Assembly (NCBI GenBank): GCA_035690425.1
Contig: DASSKO010000140.1
Coordinates: 1-18,423, forward strand
Source of the DNA: DASSKO01 sp035690425
GTDB lineage: Bacteria; Actinomycetota; Actinomycetes; Propionibacteriales; Nocardioidaceae
Length of the DNA stretch: 18,423 bases
Direction: 5' to 3'
Shown here: piece by piece, positions 1 to 5,986 of the stretch
Position numbering within the stretch: the stretch's first letter is position 1
Layout of the letters: each line of letters opens with the position of its first letter
Translations under genes and position numbers: made by a program
The notes under the pieces: generated by a model
What the model was told of the DNA's origin: nothing
Databases searched by the model: none
The model's input: only the letters and a program-made list of their open reading frames with translations

Positions 1-595
1 GCCGGTCGTGCATCCGGTGGGAGCGGCCCTGCCAGAACTCCACCTGCTCGGGCTGCACGCAGTAGCCACCCCAGTACTCCGGACGCGGCACCGGGACCGC
101 CTCCGGCCAGCGCGCGCCCACAGCGGCGTACCCGTCGTCGAGCGCCTGGCGGTCCGGCACGACCCGAGACTGCCGTGACGCCCAGGCACCCACCTGCGCA
201 CCACGGGGACGCGCCGCGAAGTAGTCGTCGCTGTCGGCAGCGTCGAGGCGCACCGCCACCCCCTCGACGCGGACCTGGCGCTCCAGCGGGTGCCAGGGGA
301 AGAGCAGCGAGCACCGCGCGTTGTGGTCGAGGTCGGTGCCCTTGCGGGACTCGTAGTTGGTGAAGAAGCGGAACCCGTCGTCGCCCAGACCCTTGAGCAG
401 CACCATCCGCGACGACGGCGCGGCATCGGCTCCGGCCGTGGCGAGCACCATCGCGTTGGGCTCCCAGATGCCGGCCGCGCGAGCCTGCGCGAGCCAGCCG
501 CGGAACTGGGCGAACGGGTCGTGGGCGAGATCGTCCTCGTGCAACCCAGTCGAGGTGTACTCCTGTCGGCAGGACGCCAACGTCCAATCGTCCAT
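1..595 (-). CDS. pdxH: Pyridoxamine 5'-phosphate oxidase (3' end cut by window edge)
   Basis: This cytoplasmic FMN enzyme oxidises pyridoxamine or pyridoxine 5'-phosphate to PLP, the last step of de novo and salvage vitamin B6 synthesis. The visible 198 residues start MDDWTLASCRQEY and carry family landmarks in order: PSSRMVLLKG (about 60-69, FMN/substrate region), FRFFTNYESRKG (75-86), FPWHPLERQVRVEG (99-112), and near the C-terminus YWGGYCV (174-180) with VEFWQGRSHRMHDR (185-198). Compared with the family, only the last 15-20 residues should be missing, off the left edge. The ATG at 595 is preceded on the minus strand by TACCCT and then exactly 6 nt, which suggests a leaderless start. The gene diverges from citA with 27 nt between start codons. 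PLP made here is the cofactor of SerC, encoded nearby. The family call is firm; only the 3' end is unseen. Confidence 0.95.
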   Translation of the reverse strand, partial: MDDWTLASCRQEYTSTGLHEDDLAHDPFAQFRGWLAQARAAGIWEPNAMVLATAGADAAPSSRMVLLKGLGDDGFRFFTNYESRKGTDLDHNARCSLLFPWHPLERQVRVEGVAVRLDAADSDDYFAARPRGAQVGAWASRQSRVVPDRQALDDGYAAVGARWPEAVPVPRPEYWGGYCVQPEQVEFWQGRSHRMHDR

Positions 596-622
596 GCCGT
601 GAGGGTAGGGCACAATGCCTGC
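596..622. promoter_or_regulatory. Back-to-back leaderless promoters for pdxH and citA
   Basis: Only 27 nt separate the two divergent ATG codons. On the minus strand TACCCT (602-607) ends 6 nt before the pdxH ATG. On the plus strand CACAAT (611-616) ends 6 nt before the citA ATG at 623. There is no room for a Shine-Dalgarno site with its own leader on either side. Both hexamers fit the actinobacterial -10 pattern NANNNT. The -35 contacts of each promoter would lie inside the opposite gene. This is inferred from spacing only. Confidence 0.55.
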
Positions 623-1723
623 ATGCCCGACGTACTGCACGGCCTGGAAGGCGTAATCGCCTTCGAGACCGAGATCGCCGAGCCGGACAGGGAAGGGTCT
701 GCGCTGCGCTACCGCGGTGTCGACATCGAGGACCTGGTGGGTCACGTCCCGTTCGAGAAGGTCTGGGGGCTGCTGGTCGACGGCGCGTTCGAGCCCGGGC
801 TGCGGCCGGCCGACCCCTTCCCGCTCCCGGTGCACTCCGGTGACGTCCGAGTCGACGTGCAGAGCGCGATCACGATGCTCGCCCCCAACTGGGGCCTGCG
901 CGCGCTCTACGACATCGACGACACCCGAGCCCGCGAGGATCTGGCCCGCACCGCCGTGATGGTGCTGTCCTACGTCGCCCAGTCGGCCCGCGGTCTCGGC
1001 CTGCCGATGGTGCCACAGCAGCGCGTCGACGAGGCCGCCACGATCGCCGAACGCTTCATGATCCGCTGGCGCGGCGAGCCCGACCCCAAGCACGTGCAGG
1101 CGGTCGACGCCTACTGGACCTCGGCGGCCGAGCACGGCATGAACGCCTCGACGTTCACGGCACGGGTGGTCGCCTCGACCGGCGCCGACGTCGCCGCCTC
1201 GCTCTCGGCGGCGGTCGGGGCGATGTCGGGGCCGCTGCACGGCGGCGCCCCGTCGAGGGTGCTGTACATGCTCGACGAGGTCGAGCGCCGCGGTGACGCG
1301 GCCACCTACGTCAAGCAGGTGCTCGATGCCGGCGAGCGGTTGATGGGCTTCGGCCACCGGGTCTACCGCGCCGAGGACCCGCGGGCCCGGGTGCTGCGTC
1401 GCACCGCCCGTGAGCTGGGCGCGCCGCGCTACCAGGTGGCCGAGGCGCTGGAGAAGGCGGCGCTCGAGGAGCTGCGGGCCCGCCGCCCCGACCGGGTGCT
1501 CGAGACCAACGTGGAGTTCTGGGCCGCGATCGTGCTCGACTTCGCCGAGGTGCCTCCGCACCTGTTCACCTCGATGTTCACGTGTGCGCGCACCGCCGGC
1601 TGGAGCGCGCACATCCTGGAGCAGAAGCGCACGGGCCGGCTGATCCGCCCGTCGGCGTTGTACGCCGGGTCGCCCCCGCGCCGCCCCGACCGGGTCGGCG
1701 GCTGGGACGCCCGCTGGCCATGA
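623..1723 (+). CDS. citA: Citrate synthase 2 (actinobacterial secondary type)
   Basis: The product condenses acetyl-CoA and oxaloacetate to citrate (or a related 2-methylcitrate-type reaction) in the cytoplasm. The protein is 366 residues, starting MPDVLHGLEGVIAFETEIAE; this ATG is chosen because pdxH and the intergenic gap end just upstream and a CACAAT hexamer sits 6 nt before it. Landmarks are EHGMNAST (170-177), GPLHGGAPSR (203-212) with catalytic-type His206, GFGHRVYRAEDPRA (242-255) with His245, and TNVEFW (295-300). The third catalytic position, aspartate in the classical enzyme (NVDF), is Glu298 here. As recalled, this is a trait of the 'citrate synthase 2' subfamily. The C-terminus CARTAGWSAHILEQ is typical. 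It is divergent from pdxH and followed after 85 nt by serC. I cannot tell citrate from methylcitrate synthase activity by sequence alone. Confidence 0.93.
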   Translation: MPDVLHGLEGVIAFETEIAEPDREGSALRYRGVDIEDLVGHVPFEKVWGLLVDGAFEPGLRPADPFPLPVHSGDVRVDVQSAITMLAPNWGLRALYDIDDTRAREDLARTAVMVLSYVAQSARGLGLPMVPQQRVDEAATIAERFMIRWRGEPDPKHVQAVDAYWTSAAEHGMNASTFTARVVASTGADVAASLSAAVGAMSGPLHGGAPSRVLYMLDEVERRGDAATYVKQVLDAGERLMGFGHRVYRAEDPRARVLRRTARELGAPRYQVAEALEKAALEELRARRPDRVLETNVEFWAAIVLDFAEVPPHLFTSMFTCARTAGWSAHILEQKRTGRLIRPSALYAGSPPRRPDRVGGWDARWP

Positions 1724-1752
1724 CGTCGGCCGGCACGACCTGTCACAATGGT

Positions 1753-1767
1753 GGCGCTGACAGCGCC
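1753..1767. promoter_or_regulatory. 15-bp palindrome upstream of serC (operator candidate)
   Basis: GGCGCTG-A-CAGCGCC is a perfect dyad with 7-bp arms and a one-base centre. It lies 4 nt downstream of CACAAT (1744-1749), a hexamer like the -10 elements of citA and DUF3027. If that hexamer is the serC -10, the dyad covers the transcription start, a common repressor position. No U-tract follows, so it does not look like a citA terminator. Regulator unknown. Confidence 0.4.
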
Positions 1768-1808
1768 GTGAGGTTATCGGTGCACCCACTCACCTGCGAG
1801 GCTCTCCT

Positions 1809-2936
1809 GTGACCGACGCACAGATCCACATTCCCGCCGACCTCCTCCCCGCCGACGGCCGGTTCGGCTGCGGTCCGTCCAAGGTGCGACCAGAGGCTGT
1901 GCAGGCGCTCGCCGCCACCGGCACGTCGCTGCTCGGCACGTCGCACCGGCAGACACCGGTGAAGAACCTCGTCGGCCGGGTCCGCGAGAGCATCAGCACG
2001 CTCTTCTCCCTTCCCGAGGGCTACGAGGTCGTGCTCGGCAACGGAGGCTCCACCGCGTTCTGGGATATCGCGACGTTCAGCCTGATCCGGGAGAAGAGCC
2101 AGCACCTATCCTTCGGTGAGTTCTCCGCGAAGTTCGCCAAGGCTGCCCAGCAGGCGCCGTTCCTTGCCGACCCGTCGGTGCGCACCGCCGACCCCGGCTC
2201 TCGGCCGGACGCGGTGGCCGAGGCGGGCGTGGACGCCTACGCATGGGCGCACAACGAGACCTCCACCGGCGTGATGGCGCCGGTGTTCCGCCCCGACGGC
2301 GCCGCCGAGGACGCGCTCGTGCTCGTCGACGCCACCTCTGGTGCGGGCGGCCTGCCCGTCGACGTCAGGCAGGCCGACGTCTACTACTTCGCGCCGCAGA
2401 AGTGCTTCGGGTCCGACGGCGGCCTGTGGATCGCGCTGATGTCCCCGCGCGCGCTGGCCCGCGTCGACGAGCTCGCCGCGACCGATCGCTGGGTGCCGGC
2501 GTTCCTCGACCTGGCGACCGCGGTCGACAACTCGCGCAAGGACCAGACCTACAACACTCCGGCGATCGCGACGCTGTTCCTGCTGGCCGAGCAGGCCGAC
2601 TGGGTCAACGCGCAGGGTGGGCTGCGGTGGGCGGTGGAACGCACAACCGGCAGCTCGTCGCGGCTCTACAACTGGGCCGAGAAGACGCCGTACACGACAC
2701 CGTTCGTGAGCGACCCGGACGCGCGCTCGCTCGTGGTAGGCACGGTCGACTTCGACGACAGTGTCGACGCGGCGGCCGTGGCCAAGGCGCTGCGCGCCAA
2801 CGGTGTCGTCGACGTCGAGCCCTACCGCAAGCTCGGTCGCAACCAGCTGCGGGTGGCGATGTTCCCGGCCATCGAGCCGGCCGACGTCGAGTCGCTCACC
2901 GGCTGCATCGACCACGTCGTCGAGCGGCTGGCCTGA
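1809..2936 (+). CDS. serC: Phosphoserine aminotransferase
   Basis: This is a PLP-dependent enzyme that interconverts 3-phosphohydroxypyruvate plus glutamate with O-phosphoserine plus 2-oxoglutarate, the second step of serine synthesis. The 375 residues match the actinobacterial SerC type: RFGCGPSKVRPEAV near the N-terminus, LGTSHRQ (42-48), a cofactor-phosphate segment LGNGGST (76-82), HNETSTGV (148-155), VDATSGAGG (173-181) with the PLP-ring Asp174, and FAPQKCFGSDGG (194-205) with the Schiff-base Lys198. The GTG at 1809 is preceded by GAGG at 1798-1801 with 7 nt spacing, so this gene, unlike most here, seems to use an ordinary ribosome-binding site. The stop overlaps repeat copy a. A distinct regulatory dyad lies upstream. 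Confidence 0.96.
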   Translation: MTDAQIHIPADLLPADGRFGCGPSKVRPEAVQALAATGTSLLGTSHRQTPVKNLVGRVRESISTLFSLPEGYEVVLGNGGSTAFWDIATFSLIREKSQHLSFGEFSAKFAKAAQQAPFLADPSVRTADPGSRPDAVAEAGVDAYAWAHNETSTGVMAPVFRPDGAAEDALVLVDATSGAGGLPVDVRQADVYYFAPQKCFGSDGGLWIALMSPRALARVDELAATDRWVPAFLDLATAVDNSRKDQTYNTPAIATLFLLAEQADWVNAQGGLRWAVERTTGSSSRLYNWAEKTPYTTPFVSDPDARSLVVGTVDFDDSVDAAAVAKALRANGVVDVEPYRKLGRNQLRVAMFPAIEPADVESLTGCIDHVVERLA

Positions 2937-2964
2937 GGCACAGTCGCGATCTCGGCACGAGGTC
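2935..2964 (+). repeat. Dispersed 30-bp intergenic repeat, copy a
   Basis: Read on the plus strand, this copy begins GAGGCACAGTCGCGATCTCG and ends GCACGAGGTC. It overlaps the last two bases of the serC stop and ends 3 nt before the stop of the convergent gene at 2968. It therefore fills the whole convergent junction. It keeps the GCGATCTCGG core and the CTCG...CGAG dyad. Confidence 0.65.
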
Positions 2965-2967
2965 CTC

Positions 2968-3972
2968 TCAGTCGCGTCGCCGCCACGGTCGGCGCCCGAC
3001 TCTGCCGAGCAGCCCTACGACGAGGCCGACCAGCAGCACTCCTGCACCCGCCCACAGCTCCAGGCCGCCGACGACGTCGCGGTCACCCGCCGGCTCGGAT
3101 GCTGCCGCCGGAGGCTCCGGCTGCCCGTGCGCCTGCTCCTCCAGGGATCGCGCCGAGGCGCGTACGTCGATCCGATAGACCGGTGCACCCTCGCCCTCCG
3201 AGCCGGCGTAGAACCAGCTGCCCTCCGGCGGCGCGGCGATGCTCTCCCCCAGCTCCGCCGGCGGCAACAGGACCGTCTGCGCGATGTCCCAGCCGCTGGT
3301 CATCACGAACGCAGCACCATAGCTGCGCAGCACCACCCGGCCGTCGCCGAGAACGGTGGCGTCGGTGACCATTCCGGGCGCCGTCGCGACCGGGCGCAGA
3401 ACTGCCGGCTGGCCGATGCCGGTCGCCGCGAGCTCGTTGAGCTTCGGCCCCCGATAGACTCGACCGCCGAACAGCCGCTTGCTCACGACGAAGATCCGCC
3501 CCCGATCGACCAGCAGGGCCTCGGCGTCGCGGGGTCCGCCGGCGTAGGTCAGCACCAGGGTGCGCGGCTGCGTGGTCGTGTCCCCGCGACCGGGCTCGTC
3601 GATCACGTGCACCTGCACAGACGCCCGCTCGGCGTCGTTGTCCCCGATATCACCGATCAGCAGTCGGCCGCCGGGAGCGAAGGCGAGCGCCTCGAAGTCG
3701 ACGTTGTGCACACCGGCGAGGGTCGTGACGCCCACCGTCTCGCCCGAGCGAGTGTCGACGGTGAACACTCGGGCGCTGTCGCCGGAGTCGTCGACGGTGA
3801 AGGCCAGCCGCGGGTCGCTGCGGCTGAGCACCAGCGCGCTGGACTCGGCGATCTCGCCGTCTTGCAGCCGGAACGCGGGCGCGTCGCTCGCCGCGGCCGG
3901 TGCGCTGACGAGCGTCGCGGCGCAGGCCAGCACCACAGCGATCCACCGGCGGCGGATCCGGCGGCGGGTCAC
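2968..3972 (-). CDS. Secreted, C-terminally anchored beta-propeller-like protein, function unknown
   Basis: This 334-residue protein starts (GTG) VTRRRIRRRWIAVVLACAAT: a basic n-region, a hydrophobic core and an alanine-rich site near AAAS (residues 26-29), i.e. a signal peptide. The middle holds propeller-like strands with acidic motifs FTVDDSGD (58-65), VDFEALAF (91-98), IGDIGDN (106-112) and DAEALLVDRG (149-158). These recall the 'esterase-like activity of phytase' type of propeller, but this is only a resemblance. A span near LWAGAGVLLVGLVVGLLG (306-323) followed by a basic tail suggests a C-terminal membrane anchor. The GTG lies within the stop of the upstream methyltransferase gene (GTGA overlap), implying coupled translation. 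No catalytic residues can be assigned. Confidence 0.8.
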   Translation of the reverse strand: MTRRRIRRRWIAVVLACAATLVSAPAAASDAPAFRLQDGEIAESSALVLSRSDPRLAFTVDDSGDSARVFTVDTRSGETVGVTTLAGVHNVDFEALAFAPGGRLLIGDIGDNDAERASVQVHVIDEPGRGDTTTQPRTLVLTYAGGPRDAEALLVDRGRIFVVSKRLFGGRVYRGPKLNELAATGIGQPAVLRPVATAPGMVTDATVLGDGRVVLRSYGAAFVMTSGWDIAQTVLLPPAELGESIAAPPEGSWFYAGSEGEGAPVYRIDVRASARSLEEQAHGQPEPPAAASEPAGDRDVVGGLELWAGAGVLLVGLVVGLLGRVGRRPWRRRD

Positions 3973-5180
3973 GAGCTGAGCATCCGCGCGAGCGCCGGCT
4001 CGACTCCCCAGCCCGCCACCAGATCGTCGTACTCGCGGCGTACTTCCGGCGAGGGCTCGGCACCGGTGCGTACCGCACGCAGCAGGACGTTGCGTGGGGT
4101 GTGCCGGCTGTCGACGAACTGCACCACCTCGACCCGGTAGCCGTGCTGGCGCAGGATCGCCGCGCGCAGCGTGTCGGTGAGCATGTCGGCCATCCGCTCT
4201 CGCAGGATGCCGTGCTGCATCAGCAGGCCGTACGGCGGTGGGGGTTGCCCAGCCTGCAGCTGCACGTGCAGGTCGTGGTGGCAGCACGGCGCGGCCAGCA
4301 CCACCGGGGCGGCCCAACCGAGCGCACGGGCCAGCGCCTCGTCGGTCGCCGTGTCGCACGCGTGCAGTGCCAGCACCACGTCGGGGCGCTCGCGCACCTC
4401 GGTTGCGGCGATACCGCCCTCGGCGAACACCAGCTGCTCCCCCCATCCGAGCTGCTCGGCGAGGTCGGTGTTGTGCTGGCGGGACTGTGCCTTGACGTCG
4501 ACGCCGACCATCCGCACCGGCAGCTCGCGGACGCCTTGCAGATAGGCGAACGCGGCGAAGGTGAGGTAGGCGTTGCCGCAGCCCAGGTCGATGACCCGCA
4601 GCGGCCGGTCGTCGTCGGGGTGCACCAGCGCACCGGCCGCCCATCCGGCCTCCAGGGCCGCGTCGAGGGCCCGCAGGAACTCCTCGACCTGGCGGTACTT
4701 CGCCTGCCTCGACGGTTTGACCGTGCCGGTGTGGTCGGTGATCCCGATCAGGTGCAGGACCGGGTCCCCCGGCTCGAGCAACCGCTGCTTGTGGCGGTCG
4801 TGCTGCCGGCTCGGTTGCTCGGGCCGGGCCTGCCGGGCCTTGGCGTGCACCAGCGCGTCACCCTTCTTGGTGACCCGCAGCTGGATCGTCTCGTCGACGG
4901 TCTCGACATGCCAGTTGCCGAACGGCTCCCGCAGCAGCGCCTCGAGCGCCTCGGCCGCCGGCGCACCGGCGCGTACGTTGCGGGTGTGGGCCTGCCGCTC
5001 GTCGTACGACGTGAGCTGCAGGTGCGGGCCGGTCTTCAGATCGACGTAGCGCAGCTGCACCCGTCGCCATGCCGGCTGCGCTCCCCGCCGCCGACCCGAA
5101 CCGACTGCGCGGATCAACCGCTCGTCGTCGAGCACGGCATCGCGGACGCGCGCGAGCGCATCGTCGAGTGGTTGTGCCAT
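3969..5180 (-). CDS. Class I SAM-dependent methyltransferase with APCCHH motif
   Basis: This 403-residue cytoplasmic protein has an N-terminal domain (about 1-150) and a Rossmann methyltransferase domain. Motif I is VIDLGCGNAYLT (196-207), the acidic strand-2 loop is GVDVKAQS (226-233), then LALHACDTATDEAL (270-283) and AAPCCHH (296-302). The C-terminal DSRHTPRNVLLRA (357-369) is characteristic of this family. The Cys-Cys-His-His motif and the conserved KPSRQAKYRQVEEF (155-168) match the methyltransferase family that also contains eukaryotic METTL25/RRNAD1 and GSTCD-type proteins, recalled as Pfam Methyltransf_32. The substrate is not known to me; RNA is plausible given the upstream thpR. CAGGCT ends 7 nt before the ATG, so it may have its own leaderless promoter besides read-through from thpR. 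Confidence 0.88.
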   Translation of the reverse strand: MAQPLDDALARVRDAVLDDERLIRAVGSGRRRGAQPAWRRVQLRYVDLKTGPHLQLTSYDERQAHTRNVRAGAPAAEALEALLREPFGNWHVETVDETIQLRVTKKGDALVHAKARQARPEQPSRQHDRHKQRLLEPGDPVLHLIGITDHTGTVKPSRQAKYRQVEEFLRALDAALEAGWAAGALVHPDDDRPLRVIDLGCGNAYLTFAAFAYLQGVRELPVRMVGVDVKAQSRQHNTDLAEQLGWGEQLVFAEGGIAATEVRERPDVVLALHACDTATDEALARALGWAAPVVLAAPCCHHDLHVQLQAGQPPPPYGLLMQHGILRERMADMLTDTLRAAILRQHGYRVEVVQFVDSRHTPRNVLLRAVRTGAEPSPEVRREYDDLVAGWGVEPALARMLSS

Positions 5181-5187
5181 GGCGCCA

Positions 5188-5193
5188 AGCCTG
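5188..5193 (-). promoter_or_regulatory. Candidate -10 element for the methyltransferase gene
   Basis: CAGGCT on the minus strand is followed by TGGCGCC (7 nt) and the ATG at 5180. No purine-rich ribosome-binding site is seen in the spacer. It fits the NANNNT-plus-6/7 pattern of other starts in the window. Confidence 0.4.
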
Positions 5194-5226
5194 TCACGCG
5201 GGGCGAGCTCCGCGTCAGGCGAGCAT

Positions 5227-5313
5227 TCAGTCGAGCAGGGCGGCCAGCACCACGACGACCAGCAGGGCAGCGAGCACCCCGGGAATGATCAGTCGGCGGA
5301 TGCGAGGCGGCAC
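5227..5313 (-). CDS. 28-residue single-span membrane protein (small ORF)
   Basis: A GTG-started ORF encodes 28 residues: (M)PPRIRRLIIPGVL, then AALLVVVVLAALLD. It is a short basic N-terminus, one continuous hydrophobic span of about 18-20 residues and an acidic C-terminal residue, giving a predicted N-in single-pass topology. Three things support it as a gene. It lies between thpR (stop 10 nt upstream of the GTG) and the methyltransferase on the same strand. Its start is preceded by TAGCCT plus exactly 6 nt. That promoter/start segment, AGCCTGACTCGGTG, closely matches the one before thpR, AGCCTGACTGGATG. The function is unknown; small regulatory or complex-stabilising membrane peptides look like this, but nothing here proves a role. 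It could be a chance hydrophobic ORF. Confidence 0.6.
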   Translation of the reverse strand: MPPRIRRLIIPGVLAALLVVVVLAALLD

Positions 5314-5319
5314 CGAGTC

Positions 5320-5325
5320 AGGCTA
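5320..5325 (-). promoter_or_regulatory. -10 element for the small ORF, overlapping the thpR stop
   Basis: TAGCCT on the minus strand includes the thpR stop codon TAG and is followed by GACTCG and then the GTG at 5313. It fits TANNNT with a 6-nt spacer, so transcription could start on the G of GTG. It fixes GTG 5313 as the probable start. Confidence 0.45.
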
Positions 5326-5880
5326 CCGCTCGGTACCGAGGGCGAACCGCTCGACCACGTCGTGCCGCACCTGAGCCCCGAGGTGTGACTCCACCAGCAC
5401 GAAAGAGCCGACCGACCAGGTCGGCGTACCCAGCGAAGCACCGGAGTCGAGCCGGCCGCGCAGGTCGGTCGGGACACGGCGCCGGGCAAGCGTGACGTGC
5501 GGTCGGTACGGGCGATCGTCGACGTCGATCTTGCAGCGGCGTGCCGCCGCCGACACCGAGGCAGCCAGCCGGCCCAGAGGCTGACGTCCCTCGACGACGC
5601 CGACCATGAGCACCTGCGCCCGCGCCGGTCGGCTGAACGCACCAAGGCCGTTCAGCCCGACGTCGAACCCGTCGTGTCGCCGGCTCGCTCGGCGCAACCG
5701 CTGCGGCAGCCCGGCGGCGCTGCGCTCCTCCACGTCACCGAGGAAGGCCAGCGTCAGATGCCACCGTGCCGGGTCGGTCCACCGCCAGCCGCTCAGGTCC
5801 GCCTGCCACGGCTGGAGCCGATCGACCAGGGCCGCACGCACAGGTGCCGGGATCTCGACGGCGACGAACAGACGTGCCAT
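5323..5880 (-). CDS. thpR: RNA 2',3'-cyclic phosphodiesterase (2H family)
   Basis: This 185-residue cytoplasmic enzyme hydrolyses RNA 2',3'-cyclic phosphate to a 2'-phosphomonoester; historically the family is called 2'-5' RNA ligase (LigT). The two catalytic HxTx motifs are clear: WHLTLAFLGDV with His41 and Thr43, and RPHVTLAR with His128 and Thr130. The N-terminus MARLFVAVEIP is typical, as is overall length. GAGCCT ends 6 nt before the ATG, a weaker version of the leaderless pattern. It heads a minus-strand series with the small membrane ORF (9-nt gap), the methyltransferase and the propeller-like gene. Upstream lies the inverted repeat pair b/c, which separates it from the MFS gene. RNA end-processing activity is known for the family, but the physiological substrate is not. 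Confidence 0.94.
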   Translation of the reverse strand: MARLFVAVEIPAPVRAALVDRLQPWQADLSGWRWTDPARWHLTLAFLGDVEERSAAGLPQRLRRASRRHDGFDVGLNGLGAFSRPARAQVLMVGVVEGRQPLGRLAASVSAAARRCKIDVDDRPYRPHVTLARRRVPTDLRGRLDSGASLGTPTWSVGSFVLVESHLGAQVRHDVVERFALGTER

Positions 5881-5913
5881 CCAGTCAGGCTCTCACTCCG
5901 GCGGCACGGGAGC

Positions 5914-5943
5914 GGGGCAGAATTGCGATCTCGCGGCGAGGGG
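5914..5943 (+). repeat. Dispersed 30-bp repeat, copy b
   Basis: This is the best-preserved copy: GGGGCAGAATTGCGATCTCG followed by CGGCGAGGGG. It contains the perfect 11-nt dyad CTCGCGGCGAG. It faces copy c across a 13-nt gap, so the two can form a long imperfect hairpin. It lies in the 104-nt gap between the MFS gene and thpR. Confidence 0.75.
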
Positions 5944-5956
5944 TGGGGTGGTCCGT

Positions 5957-5986
5957 CCCTTCGCGCCGAGATCGCAGCAATGCCTC
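5957..5986 (-). repeat. Dispersed 30-bp repeat, copy c (inverted relative to b)
   Basis: On the minus strand it reads GAGGCATTGCTGCGATCTCG followed by GCGCGAAGGG. Copy b matches it at 22 of 30 positions. It overlaps the last two bases of the MFS stop codon (5985-5987). Paired with b it would form a stem at the 3' end of the marR-MFS transcript. No T-run follows, so it is not a textbook intrinsic terminator, but it could stabilise or end the transcript. Confidence 0.75.

Noticed and set aside
290..622. Long N-terminal extension of the citrate synthase frame
   Set aside because: It overlaps pdxH on the opposite strand and encodes no family sequence; the ATG at 623 has a -10 hexamer at the right distance and starts the conserved protein.
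3973..4644. Upstream part of the long minus-strand frame containing the propeller protein
   Set aside because: It lies in another frame within the methyltransferase gene; the signal peptide begins at GTG 3972.
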